This document shows, piece after piece, positions 20,901 to 32,348 of a stretch of DNA of 64,000 nt. Position numbers and translations under genes: made by a program. Source of the DNA: Chimonanthus salicifolius (taxonomy: Eukaryota > Streptophyta > Magnoliopsida > Laurales > Calycanthaceae); assembly GCA_013350335.1 (NCBI GenBank), contig CM023535.1, forward strand, positions 39,306,069-39,370,068. The letters are read 5' to 3'. Each line of letters starts with the position of its first letter. Positions within the stretch are counted from its first letter, which is position 1. The notes under the pieces were generated by a model. It did no database searches. It was not told the DNA's origin and saw nothing but the letters and a program-made list of their open reading frames with translations.

Positions 20901-21444
20901 TTGGCCCTACTCGAAGCCCTATTGGGCGCATTGTCTAACGGCCTACTTCTACCCTAGCTGATGACGCAGGGGATGGCGGAATCGAGGGACGCGACGGGAG
21001 CCAAGCGTAGGAGCTTGGGGAAGCAGGCTAGATAGTTTACTTAAATTTATTTTAGAAATGTAATTTGACTAACTTAGCTCGTCGGACTGTAACAATTTGT
21101 ATTTCTTACTATGGTTTGGATTTTACTTTTGGACATTATGATTTGAGGTATTTTAGTAATTTAAGTAGTGTAATCTTCCCTGCTATCTAAACTTGGTAGG
21201 ATAGACTCTATTGTAATTCCGCACTTAGTTTAATATTCCGCAAGTTTACTTCTACGTGTGAACAGTTCTTCGTGGACTTAGTTCCACGCACACGTAGGGT
21301 TGGCCATTTAAGGGCCGGGCTTAAGAAGTTCAGACTTAACTCGGGTCGTGACGTTCCGCGCCCTTTGTCGCTTTTATTTCAAAAAAAATAAATAGACTCT
21401 GATTTTCGGTCAATTAAGCATAGTGAAAAGGGGCGGGCGTTACA
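17940..21444 (+). mobile_element. Element B 3' LTR (3505 bp)
   Basis: TGTAATAG at 17940 to GTTACA at 21444. From 5' to 3' it has palindromic U3 modules (TTGGGCCATGGGCCCAA near 18,221; CCACCTCA/TGAGGTGG near 18,328 and 18,511; GGTTGACTTGGTCAACC near 18,573; GGTGGTTT/AAACCACC near 18,730), a pyrimidine-rich stretch at about 19,025-19,110, a purine-rich exon-like region, GTAAGT at 19,366, hairpins at 20,007-20,035 and 20,172-20,200 plus one broken apart at 19,621-19,705, the two-stem units at about 20,560-20,700, the acceptor-like AG at 20,957 and the U5 palindrome near 21,270. The last base is followed by GAACC of C's LTR. Confidence 0.95.
19366..20957 (+). other. Putative LTR intron of element B's 3' LTR
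   Basis: GTAAGT at 19366-19371, CTAAC at about 20,935, pyrimidine tract, AG at 20956-20957: 1592 bp. The donor follows a conserved GTCGGAGGAGCCGTCGGATTG stretch also seen in S3 and S5 with small changes. Confidence 0.55.
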
Positions 21445-22926
21445 GAACCCCATGAACCAAATTGTGGTTTATGTAAAATGGCATTTTGGTAATTAAGTGA
21501 AATCAATGAACCGTGGGTTCGGCCATGGTGTATGGCCGAACCCCATGGGGAATGTTTGCTGAGCATAAGGTTGATGTATCTTAGATGATTAACTTGTTTA
21601 TCATTAGCTTAATGCATAAAAATGGTAAGAATGGCATTATTGTAAATATGGTAAGAAGTGAAAGACCATGGGTTCGGCCATGAACCCCAAGGGGATTGTT
21701 TTGATGGACATAGGGTTACATATGTTGGATTAAATGAATGAAATGTTAATTAAAGATTAGTCTAATGGCAATTTGGTAATATCGGCTAAAAAAATGATAA
21801 ACCATGGGTTCGGCCATGGTGTATGGCCGAGCCCCATGCGGATTGGTTTATGGGCTTAAAATATTATAAATCAAGTGGGACTTGGTTTTGATTGGTTATT
21901 ATATTATAAGGTAACGGGACCTCACAAGGTGTTTACGATCGTGAGCGGTTACCAGACAAAAGACGCAAGGACACGTTAGCAGTAGGATTCCACCTCTTTG
22001 AAACCATGGGTTTACGTACATTGTTTTATCTTATTTTTTATGAATATATATTGCAAAGTATATGTTTCAAATTGTGATTTTAAATGCTATGTTTATATGA
22101 TAAAATAGTATGTGTTTCATTGGCATCTCATGCATGGTATGGGGTGGAGGATTTGTAACCAGAGGGGCCACACTCCGTTGGGGCGTCCGAAAAACCTATG
22201 TGGGATACCTTGTTGTGCTTTTCCATCAAGAAGAAACCGGAGGGTCCACACTCTGTCGGGGCATGCGAAAGACCTATGTGGTGGGTACTTTTATGTATAT
22301 GTGATGGGTGGGACTCATTGCATTTGTCATCATTGCATGGCATGGATTTATATGGTTTTTGACATTACGATATTATATATGTGATGTACTAACCATGTGT
22401 TTGCCCTAATTGGAATACCTACTGGGGGCATTGTTCTAACGCCCTATTTCTACCCTAGTGAATGACACAGGAAATCAGGGGAACGATGAACGCAAGACCG
22501 GCCAGGCATAGGAGCTTGGATGTTTTAGTTTATATTTTTAATAAAGTTACTGATGGACTTGTATTTTGAGTATCTAGATTTCAGAATGTAATAACTTAGA
22601 TGGTTGGATGTTTATTCAGATAATTATGATATTTAAATGAAGTTTAAGGACTTGACGTACTTTGCTATCTGAATGGAATAGAACTTGGTTCTATTATAAT
22701 TCCGCATGTTATGATTTTTATTCTGCATGTTGATATTGTTATGTGTGAACCATTTTCGTGGACTTAGTCCATGCACACATAGGGTTGGCTAGTTAAGGCT
22801 CGGACTTTGGAAATTCGGACTTAGCTCACGTCGTGACGTCCCACTCTCTATCACTTTACTCTGTTATAAAAAAAAATAGACTCTGATTTACGGGAAGAAG
22901 CGAGTGAAAAAGGGAGGGGTTTTACA
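21445..22926 (+). mobile_element. Element C 5' LTR, 3' portion
   Basis: Begins inside a hairpin right arm (GAACCCC) where element B was inserted, and ends TTACA at 22926. Hairpins lie at 21,517-21,549 and 21,808-21,838. A third at about 21,671 has lost its right arm compared with the 3' LTR (34,333-34,365). Two-stem units are at about 22,158-22,300 and the acceptor-like AG at 22457-22458. Confidence 0.92.
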
Positions 22927-22928
22927 GT

Positions 22929-22940
22929 TGGTATCAGAGT
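22929..22940 (+). other. Primer binding site of element C
   Basis: TGGTATCAGAGT, three bases after the LTR end, complementary to initiator Met tRNA except for the last base (C in element B). Confidence 0.93.
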
Positions 22941-23201
22941 GAACCACAAACATTGAATCTTTCGGAGTAAATTAATCCGGCCTCCGTGCGTTAAATTATT
23001 TCTTTAGACTCAGATGGATGATAGCAAAGGAAGAACAGTCAAAACAATCGGATTATCAAACATAGCAACATAGGATATATTTCCCCAGAAACGAAGCAAA
23101 AATCAAGAGTGCTTATTTGGAAATTTTCCCCAAAAAGGTAGGAAATGCAAATTTTTATGATGGAAACTAAGTCATGATATTTTTTTATGGCTTAGGGAAG
23201 G
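22941..23201 (+). other. Leader of element C
   Basis: 261 bp without coding potential. It keeps remnants of the B leader (TTTCCCC plus GTGCTTATTTGG) but not the tandem repeat. TTAG at 23192-23195 before the gag ATG resembles a splice acceptor. Confidence 0.7.
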
Positions 23202-24400
23202 ATGCCTCCGAGGGGAAAACCAAGGAGAAATACCTGACAAAACCCAAATGTGGGTGAAGATGAGGTAGAACATCCTCGAAATGGGGAGGAACGACAATCT
23301 CAACACGAGGAGGAGGAACGACAATCTCAACATGAAGAAGAGGAACAACCATCCCTCCACGAGGAAGAGGCACAAAGTAGCGTGAATATAGTTGTGGTAC
23401 CTCCTGAACTTCAAAACTTGGTTCAAGCGGTGGTCACTTCGGTGCTTCAACAACACTTGAACGAGAATGGAACCACCAAAGAGACCAATGACAGGAGCAT
23501 GGTCAGGGACTTCCAGCAACAGCGCCCTCCTTACTTCAAAGGGAGAGAAGGGGCTGTCAGAGAGGAAAATTGGCTTAAGAAGATTACACAGATCCTGACC
23601 CTCCTCAAGATCAAGAGTCATGCTGACAAAATTTTACTGGCCACATCACAACTGATCGATGATGCTGGTAAATGGTGGGAGGTGGTAGAGAAGCAGCGAG
23701 CACTCTTTCCGGAAGGAGAGAGGACTGCAATGACTTGGGAGCAGTTCTCAGCTACCTTCTTGGAACATTATTTTCCTGAGAAGGAGAAAGAGCGCCAGAC
23801 TCAGGCTTCTCTATCTTTGGTACAAGGTACCATGACAGTGGCAGAGTACCACCAGGAGTTTCTCAGTTTGTCTGTATATGCATTTTATATGGTGGATATA
23901 GAGTATTGGAGGGCACGCAAGTTTGAGCGGGCCTTCGACCTAGCATAAGGGCCAAGGTATCCATATTTAAAGCAGCCAGATTGGCAGAGGTGGTCAGCAA
24001 GGCCATTATAGCAGTGTAGGAGATGGCTGAGTTAACGCGTTTTGACAATCGCCTAGCTTAGAGTGGGAGGGGTACATTTCAGCCCAACAAGAGGTTCCGA
24101 CCGAACTCTAGCAGACCGTCACCATCCACTAGGTCAACAGGGGGCTTTCGACCCAATCATCCCTCCCCATCTGCATCAGTCACTCAGGCTCCCACAGGTG
24201 TGAGCAACTTCTTCCATTGTGATCAGCCGGGCCATTTTAAGAGGGAATGCCCACAACTCAACAAACCTTCTCAGTCCAGAGGTTCATTTCGCCCACCAAC
24301 TAGGCCAGCTAATTCACGTGGAGGTAGGACATTTAACCAGGCGGGACGACCGCCTACAGGATCTGGATGGCTATTCACCTTAGCACCTCCAGCAGCAGAG
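23202..24400 (+). pseudogene. Element C gag (broken)
   Basis: ATG at 23202 (MPPRGKPRR), then a TGA at codon 12 (23235-23237) where B has an arginine codon. The body is readable from 23,250 to 23,947: a Glu/Gln-rich segment with a short repeat (ERQSQHEEE twice), FQQQRPPYFKGREG, WLKKITQIL and YHQEFLSLS. A one-base deletion at about 23,935 breaks the frame, and TAG codons at about 24,017 and 24,059 follow. The zinc knuckle at about 24,212 reads FFHCDQPGHFKREC, with the first zinc Cys replaced by Phe. The protein would be the particle-forming Gag but is not functional here. Confidence 0.92.
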
Positions 24401-25587
24401 GATCCTTCTGTGATTCAAGGTATGGCAGTAGTCAGTAGTTCCTATGCCTTTGCATTATTTGATTCGGGAGCATCCCACTCTTTCATATCTGCTGCATTTA
24501 TAACTGCTACTGGTACATTGGTACAAAAACTGTCCACACCACTCACCATTGTATCCTCGTTGGAGACACATCATTGGGACTTATATGCACAGCAGTGCAT
24601 ACTGAACTTGCTGGACTCAGATTTGAGTTCAATTATTTGGTACTCGATATGTCAGAATATGATATTATTTTTGGCATGGATTGGTTGGCTAGCTTTAAGG
24701 CCAACATTAATTGTTATTGTCGTAGGGTGACATTTTGGTCGCACGAGGGAAAACAACATGTGGTACGTACTGATAAACAAAGCAGACTGCATGAAGGGTT
24801 GAATCACCTAGTATTGAACAGTATCCAAATTAACAAGGCACCGATGACTGAACTTCCGGAAATAGTAAGGGACTATGTGAATGTTTTTCCAAATGAACTC
24901 CCTAGCTTGCCTCCCATGAGAGAGATCAATTTTGAAATTAAGTTGTACCCTGGCACTGCACCAGTGTCATTACTACACTATCGGATGGCACCAGCGGAGA
25001 TGTCCGAGTTAAAGAAGCAGATTGATGAACTGCTTAGACTGGGGTGCATTCGGAACAGTACATCGGCTTGGGGAGCTCCAGTATTATTTGTGAAGAAGAA
25101 AGATGGTTCACTCCGTATGTGTGTGGATTACCGAAAACTGAACCAGCTGTCGGTCAGAAACAAGTACGCTCTACCCATGATCGATGATTTATTTGATCAA
25201 CTTAGAGGTTCCAGTCATTTCTGTAAGATTGACCTGATGTCCGGATACCATCAAACCCAGGTTAGAGAGGAGGACATAGAAAAAACAGCCTCCAGAACGT
25301 GGTATGGACTATTTGAGTTTGTAGTCATGCCGGTTGGACTCACCAATGCACCGACTGTGTTCATGGATCCTATGAACAGGATTTTCCGTCCTTACTTGGA
25401 CCAATTTGTTATTGTGTTTATTGATGACATCCTGATTTATTCCAAAAGTAAGGAAGAACACGCTAAGCACCTGAGGATAGTTCTGGACACTTTGAGGAAG
25501 AACAAATTATATGCCAAAGCCAGTAAATGTGACTTTTGTTATCTGAGGTCAACTTTTTGGGGCATGTTATATCAGCAGAAGGTATAA
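24401..25587 (+). pseudogene. Element C pol: protease and reverse transcriptase
   Basis: [11 protein letters not shown] keeps the protease catalytic triplet. A one-base deletion near 24,560 shifts the frame, and the chain continues from 24,574 with FNYLVLDM and [10 protein letters not shown] follows with [28 protein letters not shown] and [10 protein letters not shown] (about 25,417). RT's catalytic aspartates are intact. B's stop at VDYRKLN is absent here (CAG). A second one-base deletion near 25,535 ends the frame inside the connection domain. Confidence 0.92.
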
Positions 25588-26343
25588 CTGTGGATCAGGG
25601 CAAGGTGGCGGCAGTAAGAGATTGGAAAGCACCGAAAAATGTAACCGAGATCCGTAGCTTCTTGGGATTGGCTGGTTATTACAGGAAGTTTACTATAGAT
25701 TTCTCCAAGATTGCATCTCCACTGACCCGACTCACTTAGAAAAGGAGTCAAATTTGAGTGGTCAAATTTGTGCAACCAGAGATTTGAGGAGCTGAAAAAT
25801 AGACTTACAATCGCACCTATCCTAATTTTTCTGAAAAGAGGCAAGGGTTATGAAGTACAATGCAATGCTTTAGGAGAAGGACTGGGGTGTTCACTCATGC
25901 ATAGTCATCGTGTGGTGGCTTATGGTTCAAGACAATGGAAAATACATGAACGTCTCTATCCTACGCACGATCTTGAACTAGCCGTAGTGGTCTTCGCTCT
26001 CAAAAGCTGGAGACATTATCTTTATGGCGAGAAATTTGAAGTGTTTTCAGATCATAAGAGCTTGAAATATTTATTTGATCAGAAAGAGCTCAACCTGAGG
26101 CAGCGCAGATGGATGGAATATTTGGCGGATTATGAGTTCGCACTTCGTTATCACCCTGGTAAGGCGAACAAAGTGGCAGATGCACTCAGCCGCTTATCAC
26201 ATGCATCAGTGGCATGTTTGATTAGGACAGAATGGGACATGCTGAATACCATTCGAGAGTTTAATTTATATATCAATAACCATGGGAGTATGTACAATTT
26301 GATCATACGGTCCAACATGGTTACCAAGATTGAACAGGAATAG
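25536..26343 (+). pseudogene. Element C pol: RT connection and RNase H
   Basis: [12 protein letters not shown] and [11 protein letters not shown], then a TAG at about 25,737 with a one-base shift, then 25,768-26,343 with RNase H. The catalytic CDASGEG of B reads CNALGEG, so the first catalytic Asp is lost. HDLELAVV and SDHKSLKYL are present. Ends at TAG 26341-26343. Confidence 0.92.
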
Positions 26344-27470
26344 CGAACAGACCCGAAAGTAGAAGAGATATGGACTAAGATGTCTACTAGTGAAGTCATA
26401 CCGGAATGGGAGTTACGATCAGGACATGGTCTTCTATTCCGAGGAAGGGTATATGTACCAAAGAGCTGCAAAAAAGAGTTATTGGTTGAGGCCCATCAGA
26501 CCAAACTCTCTATTCATCCGGACAGCACCAAGATGTATCACAACCTGAAGAGACATTACTGGTGGCACGGACTCAAGAAGGAAGTGGCAGAATCTGTGGC
26601 TCATTGCTTAACATGTCAGCAGGTTAAGATGGAACATCAGAAGCCACCGGGGTTACTGAAACCCTTACCAGTGCCGGAATGGAAATGGGAGCGCATCTCC
26701 ATGGATTTTGTAACAGGGTTGCCAAGGTCTTCAAAGGGCAATGATGCGATATGGGTCGTGGTAGACCGACTGACCAAGTCTGCACATTTCATTCCCATTA
26801 AGATGACAGTCTCATCTGAGACTTTGGGTCGGCAGTATATCAGGGATATCATCAGATTGCATGGTATTCCTCGGAGTATTGTGTCTGACAGAGATGGTCG
26901 ATTCACTGGCAGAGTATGGCAGAGCATGCAGTCAGCAATGGGAACAGACCTACTGATGAGCACAACATTTCATCCACAGACTGATGGGCAGTCTGAGAGG
27001 ACAATACAAACATTGTAGGATACGCTAAGAGCATGTTTGCAAGATTTCAAGGGTGGATGGGAAGATCACTTTCCGTTGGTAGAGTTCTCATACAACAACA
27101 GTTACCAGGTAAGCCTCCAGATGACACCATTTGAGGCATTATATGGTAGACCTTGTAGGTCACCAGTGTGTTGGACAGAGGCCGGTGAGCCTACATTGAT
27201 TGGACCTGAATTGCTTGTAGAGACTATAGCGCAGATACAGTTGATACGGCAGCACCTATTGACTGCGCAAAGTCGTCAGATGAGCTATGCTGATAAGAGG
27301 AGAAGGTTCCTTTTATTTGAAGTGGGAGACAATGTGTTATTAAAAGTCTCACCACGAAAGGGACACATGAGATTCGAAAAGAAGGGAAAATTGTCACCAA
27401 GATATGTGGGACCGTTTTCAATCATAAGAAAGATGGGGGACGTGGCTTATCAATTGGCAATCCCAACATA
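26344..27470 (+). pseudogene. Element C pol: integrase
   Basis: Zinc-binding residues HQTKLSIH and CLTCQQ, catalytic Asp residues in MDFVTGLP and SDRDGRF. The catalytic Glu of TIQTLEDML is replaced by a stop (TIQTL then TAG at about 27,016), the one clear nonsense codon here that is not a C-to-T change. Translation resumes (DFKGGWEDHFPLVEF, GRPCRSPVCW) to the GPY/F-like region LSPRYVGPFSI and a TAG at 27469-27471 where B has CAG. Confidence 0.93.
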
Positions 27471-27471
27471 G

Positions 27472-27735
27472 TTGGCATCTTTACACGATGTGTTCCATAT
27501 ATCGATGTTGAGGAAGTATAATCCTGATCCTTCTCATGTGCTGAATATACAAGAAGTAGAGGTCCAGAGCGACGTGACATGCGTCGAGAAGCCTGTCCGA
27601 GTGGTGGACACAGAACAAAGGGTATTACGGAACCGAGCGATCCAGTTTGTCAAGGTGGTATGGGATCGACATGGCATTGAGGAAGCCACATGGGAACTCG
27701 ATTCGAAAATGAGAAAAGCTCATCCTGAGCTATTT
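27472..27735 (+). pseudogene. Element C pol: C-terminal chromodomain
   Basis: Follows the TAG at 27469. SLHDVFHISMLRKYNPDPSHV is the post-integrase segment and NRAIQFVKVVWDRHGIEEAT the chromodomain core. B's natural stop has changed, so the frame runs on past the usual end toward 27,861 into the 3' LTR. The chromodomain is a chromatin-reading module thought to guide integration. Confidence 0.92.
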
Positions 27736-27783
27736 ATGGAAATGTTTGAAACCCTACTTTACTCGATTTTCAAGACGAAAATT

Positions 27784-27801
27784 TTAAAAAGAGAGTTGTA
27801 T
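27784..27801 (+). other. Polypurine tract region of element C
   Basis: TTAAAAAGAGAGTTGTAT directly before the 3' LTR start TGTAACACC at 27802. AAAAAGAGAG is the likely primer for plus-strand synthesis. Confidence 0.75.
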
Positions 27802-28314
27802 TGTAACACCCCGGATTTTCAATTTATTAATATATATCAAAATTACCCATTTAATTTGTGAATTATTAGATATGGATTGTATATGGGTAAAGTGTTGGGT
27901 CATTGCCCAATTAAGACCCAACGGATTGTGGAATTTGTTTCAATAAAAATTAAATGTGGCCGATTTAAATAAATCATGCATTATGTCTAAAATTAGAGAA
28001 AGATTGTGCATGGCCGAGTATGACATATTCATGTCTATGTGATATGCGTATACAAGATAAGATAGGCTAGTGAATCTTGGAAAGGTGTCCTTTCCTTGTT
28101 AGGAAAGGCAAGGGGGGCGCATGACATCTTTTATTTAGGACCTTTAAAGTGGGAAGCCAAGGTCGGCAATTGCTATCTTAATAGAATCGAATGGAAGTTG
28201 ATAAAAGAGAGGAAGAAGGGGCGCATGGCACTTTTTATTTGAGACATAAGCAAGGGCGCACGGCATAAGGAAATTACTAACTTGGTACCTTCTAAGTTGG
28301 GACCAAGGAGGATT

Positions 28315-28321
28315 TATAAAA
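28315..28321 (+). promoter_or_regulatory. TATA box in C's 3' LTR
   Basis: TATAAAA, 514 bp into the LTR, followed at 28,365-28,393 by a (CT)n tract of the pyrimidine-patch kind common in plant core promoters. The A-element LTR has the same arrangement at 43,426-43,432 on the minus strand. It marks the end of U3 in this subfamily (inference). Confidence 0.65.
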
Positions 28322-28364
28322 GAGAGGAACAAGGAGGGACGCACGGTTTACACCATAGCCGAAT

Positions 28365-28395
<31 letters not shown>

Positions 28396-31300
28396 AGTTC
28401 TCATTCACGGCAATACATCAAGAGAAGGAAGAAAGGACAGCTAGGAAGAGGTGTTCTCGGCCTGGGAAAAATCAAGAAGAAAGGAGAAGGATTGGAAGAA
28501 CACGAATCAATCGGAACCGGATAGTGATTTTATAATTTTTGTTTAAAAGAAAAGAACCATAGGGTTCGGCCATGGTGTAGGTGTAATAGCCCGGATTTTT
28601 AAATCAATATATGGCTATTATTTATTTTAATGATGGAAATTGGGAATTTTGATGGAATAAATGTTAAGTGGATCAAAATTTGGGCAAAGGCCCAAGTATG
28701 GTCCAATGGACCATGGATTGAATTAAATTCATTGAAGTGGTCAATGGTGGTTAATTGGGCCAAGGATGGTCAAATTGGGCCCAATACCCATTTGGGACCC
28801 AATGGGTCAAGATAGTTAAACTCTAAGGTAAATGGTTAGGAAATAAATTTAATTGGGCCATAGGCCCAATGGTGACCCAATTGGTTGGAATGGATTGAAT
28901 TGGAATTAAATCACCTAAGTTAGTGATGAAATGATCAAGATGGCGTAACCAAGTGGGGCCCACCTCCACCTAATCAAGTGAGGTGGCGTGTGGACAATAA
29001 TTTAGGTGGGGCCGACCATCATGGTTGACTTGGTCAACCATGGATAAGTAAAAGGGAATTAAAGAAGATCAAGTGAATTAATGTGATTTAATTAATAAGA
29101 ATCATCTAAGTTTAATAGTGATTCGACCAAGGTGACATGGCCGAATGGGGCCCACCTCCACCTCATCAAGTGAGGTGGCGGGTAGGCTAGGAGTTAGTAG
29201 GGCCGGCCACCATGGTTGACTTGGTCAACCATGGGTGGATTTCATGGAGGGAATCTAAGGGAATTAAATTAAATAGGAATTAATTAACCTAAGTTAAGGA
29301 TCCAATTAATTAATTAATTAGGTTAGTCAAATTGGGTCAAATGGATAAGTCAAAGGGATAAGTCAAAGGGTGGTTTCATCTCATTGAAGCCACCCAAAGA
29401 AACACAAATAAAACCATGGGCTTAGGGTGGTGGTTTCATCTCAACCACCACCACCCAAAGCATGATGACCCATACCCCTCCATGATGATGGTCAAATGGT
29501 TAAGATGGAAGACCAAACCACCCCATCTCAAAGGCCCAAAACCGTTGGCTTGGTGGTAGTTTCATCTCAACCACCACCACTAAGGCATGTGAGCCCATGC
29601 TTGGTTGGTGGAGGGAATGATGGTGGAGCCTAACACAAGCAACCAAATGAGATGAGTTTTGATCTCATTCCTTCATCTCTTTTCCATCTCATCTCTCTCC
29701 CTCCCTTCCCAAAACCGTCCTCGTCTCCCTCCCCCAAGGAAAACACCAAGACTTAGAAGAAAAAGAAGAAAAGACTTAGAAAAAAAGGGGACTCCAAGCT
29801 TGGTCACCACCCTAAGATCAAAACTTAGAAGATTTTCCATTCTTTCCTCCTCTCCCTCTCTCTCAAAACCACTCCATCATTGGCCGACCCAAACCTTGAT
29901 GATCTCATTTTGATCAAGCACATCTTGGCCAAAGATCAAGGAAAAGAAGAAATGAGAAAGGCTAAGGAATCCAAAGGGAGAAAAGGAAGTCGGAGGAGCC
30001 GTCAGATTTGTAAGTAAATTCTTAACAAAAGTTTACATTTTGTTTAAGATTAAAAAGGGATCATGGAATCCATTTCTTAGATTAAATGGTGGCCAAAGTG
30101 TTATGGGCCATGGATCTAAGATCCATCCAAGGAAAAGATGAGAAATGGACAAAATGGGAAAGATAAATTAGGTTAAGAAAAAAAAAAAAAGGATGTATTA
30201 AGGACACTAAGTATTAAGATTTATTCAAATATAGAAATGTAACTTTTGAAGGAACCATGGGCCACTACATGGCCGAACCCCATGGAAGGTGATTAGGAGA
30301 TTTTAATGGGATTAAAGGATTAAAACCATGGAAGGATGGTTAAGGATATTGAGGCTCAAAATGTTTAAAGTTTAAGGAGTTGTAATGAGGAAAAATCATG
30401 GAGGATATTAATGATTTTTAAGGGCCTCAAAAGTGGTGGATGAAGGTGAGCCATGAACCATGGGTTCGGCCATGGTGTATGGCCGAACCCTATGGTGATG
30501 TTTAATAATTTTAATGGATGTGAAAAGATGGAAATTGATGGAAAAAGGTTGTTAGTTTTAAATGGACTTTAAGCATCATAAATAAATGTTTTAAAAATAA
30601 AACCATGGACCATGGGTTCGGCCATGGTGTATGGCCGAACCCCATGGGGAGATTTTGATGATTTAGGTATTCTGGAAACCATGAAAAGAATGGGGAATAT
30701 GGCATGATTAAATGAGTCATTAATGGACTCAAAAATGTACCAAATGATGATCAAAGTTAATGATTTAAAGGTATGATTTAAACCCCCCCATGGAGGGACT
30801 TATGGTGGAGCTAAATGATGTAGATAGGTCCAAGGAAAAAAAATAAGAAAAAGACATCATGGGTTCGGCCATGGTGTATGGCCGAACCCATGACCCAATT
30901 GTGAACCATTTGATGGGCTAAGATTAAGGTCTATGTATGTGCTCAAATTGATGGGAATTAGATTAAGTAATGGCTGTTTTTAATGTTTTCATGTCATGGT
31001 GGATGGATCATTAGTGGATCCAAGTTTTATGGATCAGTTATGAGTCTAAGGATGGAAAATAAAATGAGAACTTAACCATGGAAAAAGAGTGGCAAAATGG
31101 TAAATATAAGCCAAAATCAAGAACCATGGGTTCGGCCATGGTGTATGGCCGAACCCCATGGAAGATGACCATGGACTTAAGTGTGTTTAAAGATGACCTT
31201 ATGTATGGTTAAATGAAGCATAGGTTGCTGGATTTTAAACCCACTTGTAGGTCATTTTATGGGCTAAATTTGGAATTATGCATATATTTCGATGAATGGA

Positions 31301-32150
31301 AATTAGGCTAAGTTAAGGGCTGATTTTTAATAATCTTGTAACATGGTTGATGGGTCATTAATGGATCTAAGTATATGGATCAATTATGGACAAAAAAATG
31401 TACATAGTTAAGTGAATGATTAGCCATGGAAGAGGTAGTGGCAAAATCGTAAATATTGGCCAAAATGAAGAACCATGGGTTCGGCCATGTGTATGGCCGA
31501 ACCCCATGGGGGATGCTTGTGGACTTAAGGGCTCTAAGTAATAGTCTTAATTGCTGATTTATGGAGTCTAAGGTTGCTGATTTTTAGACTCACTAATTGG
31601 AATATTTAATGGGTTAAGATGGGACCCACAAACCTAGATAGTGAGGTTCGGCCATGGTATATGGCCGAACCCCACTAAGGCATGTATTAGGGACTTAATC
31701 ATGGATAAAATATGGGCTGATTATTGATATGTAATAAGGTATCGGACATCGCAAGCGGTGCGCGATCGGTGACCGGATTTGTGGACGGAAAAGGTAAAGG
31801 AACGTTAGTCGGTATTCGGTAGGATTCCTACCTTTTTGTAAGCCATGGATTATATGTTATGTGATGGTTTTCCTTTGATTTATTTTGGTAATCATGTGAT
31901 TGTTTTAAGATGGGTTTTATGACTATGATTTATATATATTACATGGCATATGGCATCTACATCTCATGCATGACATGGGAGGGATATGGCATGGGAAGGA
32001 TGAAATGAAACCGGAGTCCATGCTCCGTCAGGGCGACCGATAAACAAACATGGGGATATTTTGATGTGCTTTATCCATCAGGAAGGTTACTATGGGTTTT
32101 ATGATATGATGATAAGGTTATTCAAACAAGAATGTTACTATGTGTTTATT

Positions 32151-32290
32151 ATACCTTGATGATGGTTTTTCCATCAAGGGGGATATTTGTATTTGTTACT
32201 ATACCTTGATGATGGTTTTTCCATCAAGGGGGATATTTGTATTTGTTACTATACCTTGATGAGGCTTTGCCATCAAGGGGGACACTTGTG
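32151..32290 (+). repeat. 50-bp tandem repeat with CTTGATG/CATCAAG hairpins
   Basis: Units start ATACCTTGAT at 32151, 32201 and 32251. Each holds a 7-bp stem CTTGATG/CATCAAG followed by a G-run. S5 has a similar array at about 41,550-41,690. Confidence 0.92.
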
Positions 32291-32321
32291 TTGATTTATC
32301 TTGATGAGGCTTTTCCATCAA

Positions 32322-32348
32322 GGGGGGGGGGGGGGGGGGGGGGGGGGG
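32322..32348 (+). repeat. Poly-G run of 27 bases
   Basis: Directly follows a CATCAA stem arm where other units have 4-7 G. It could be real slippage or an assembly or polishing error. Confidence 0.85.

Larger units (their letters stand above)
10672..21444 (+). mobile_element. Element B: Tekay-like Ty3/gypsy retrotransposon, 5' truncated
   Basis: Order: truncated 5' LTR (10672-12748), primer site, leader, gag-pol with C-terminal chromodomain, polypurine tract and full 3' LTR (17940-21444). Domain order protease, RT, RNase H, integrase marks Ty3/gypsy. The chromodomain and the very long LTRs fit the Tekay/Del clade. It inserted into a hairpin of C's 5' LTR: the right flank starts GAACC (21445-21449), the expected TSD. 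The left TSD was removed by the deletion at 10671. Three mismatches in about 175 aligned bases of the two LTRs make it younger than C, as the nesting requires. Confidence 0.92.

Noticed and set aside
30440..31680. Regularly recurring palindromic repeats resembling a CRISPR array
   Set aside because: Spacing ranges from about 60 to 400 bp, spacers are homologous between LTRs, and the DNA is a plant retrotransposon. These are LTR hairpins.
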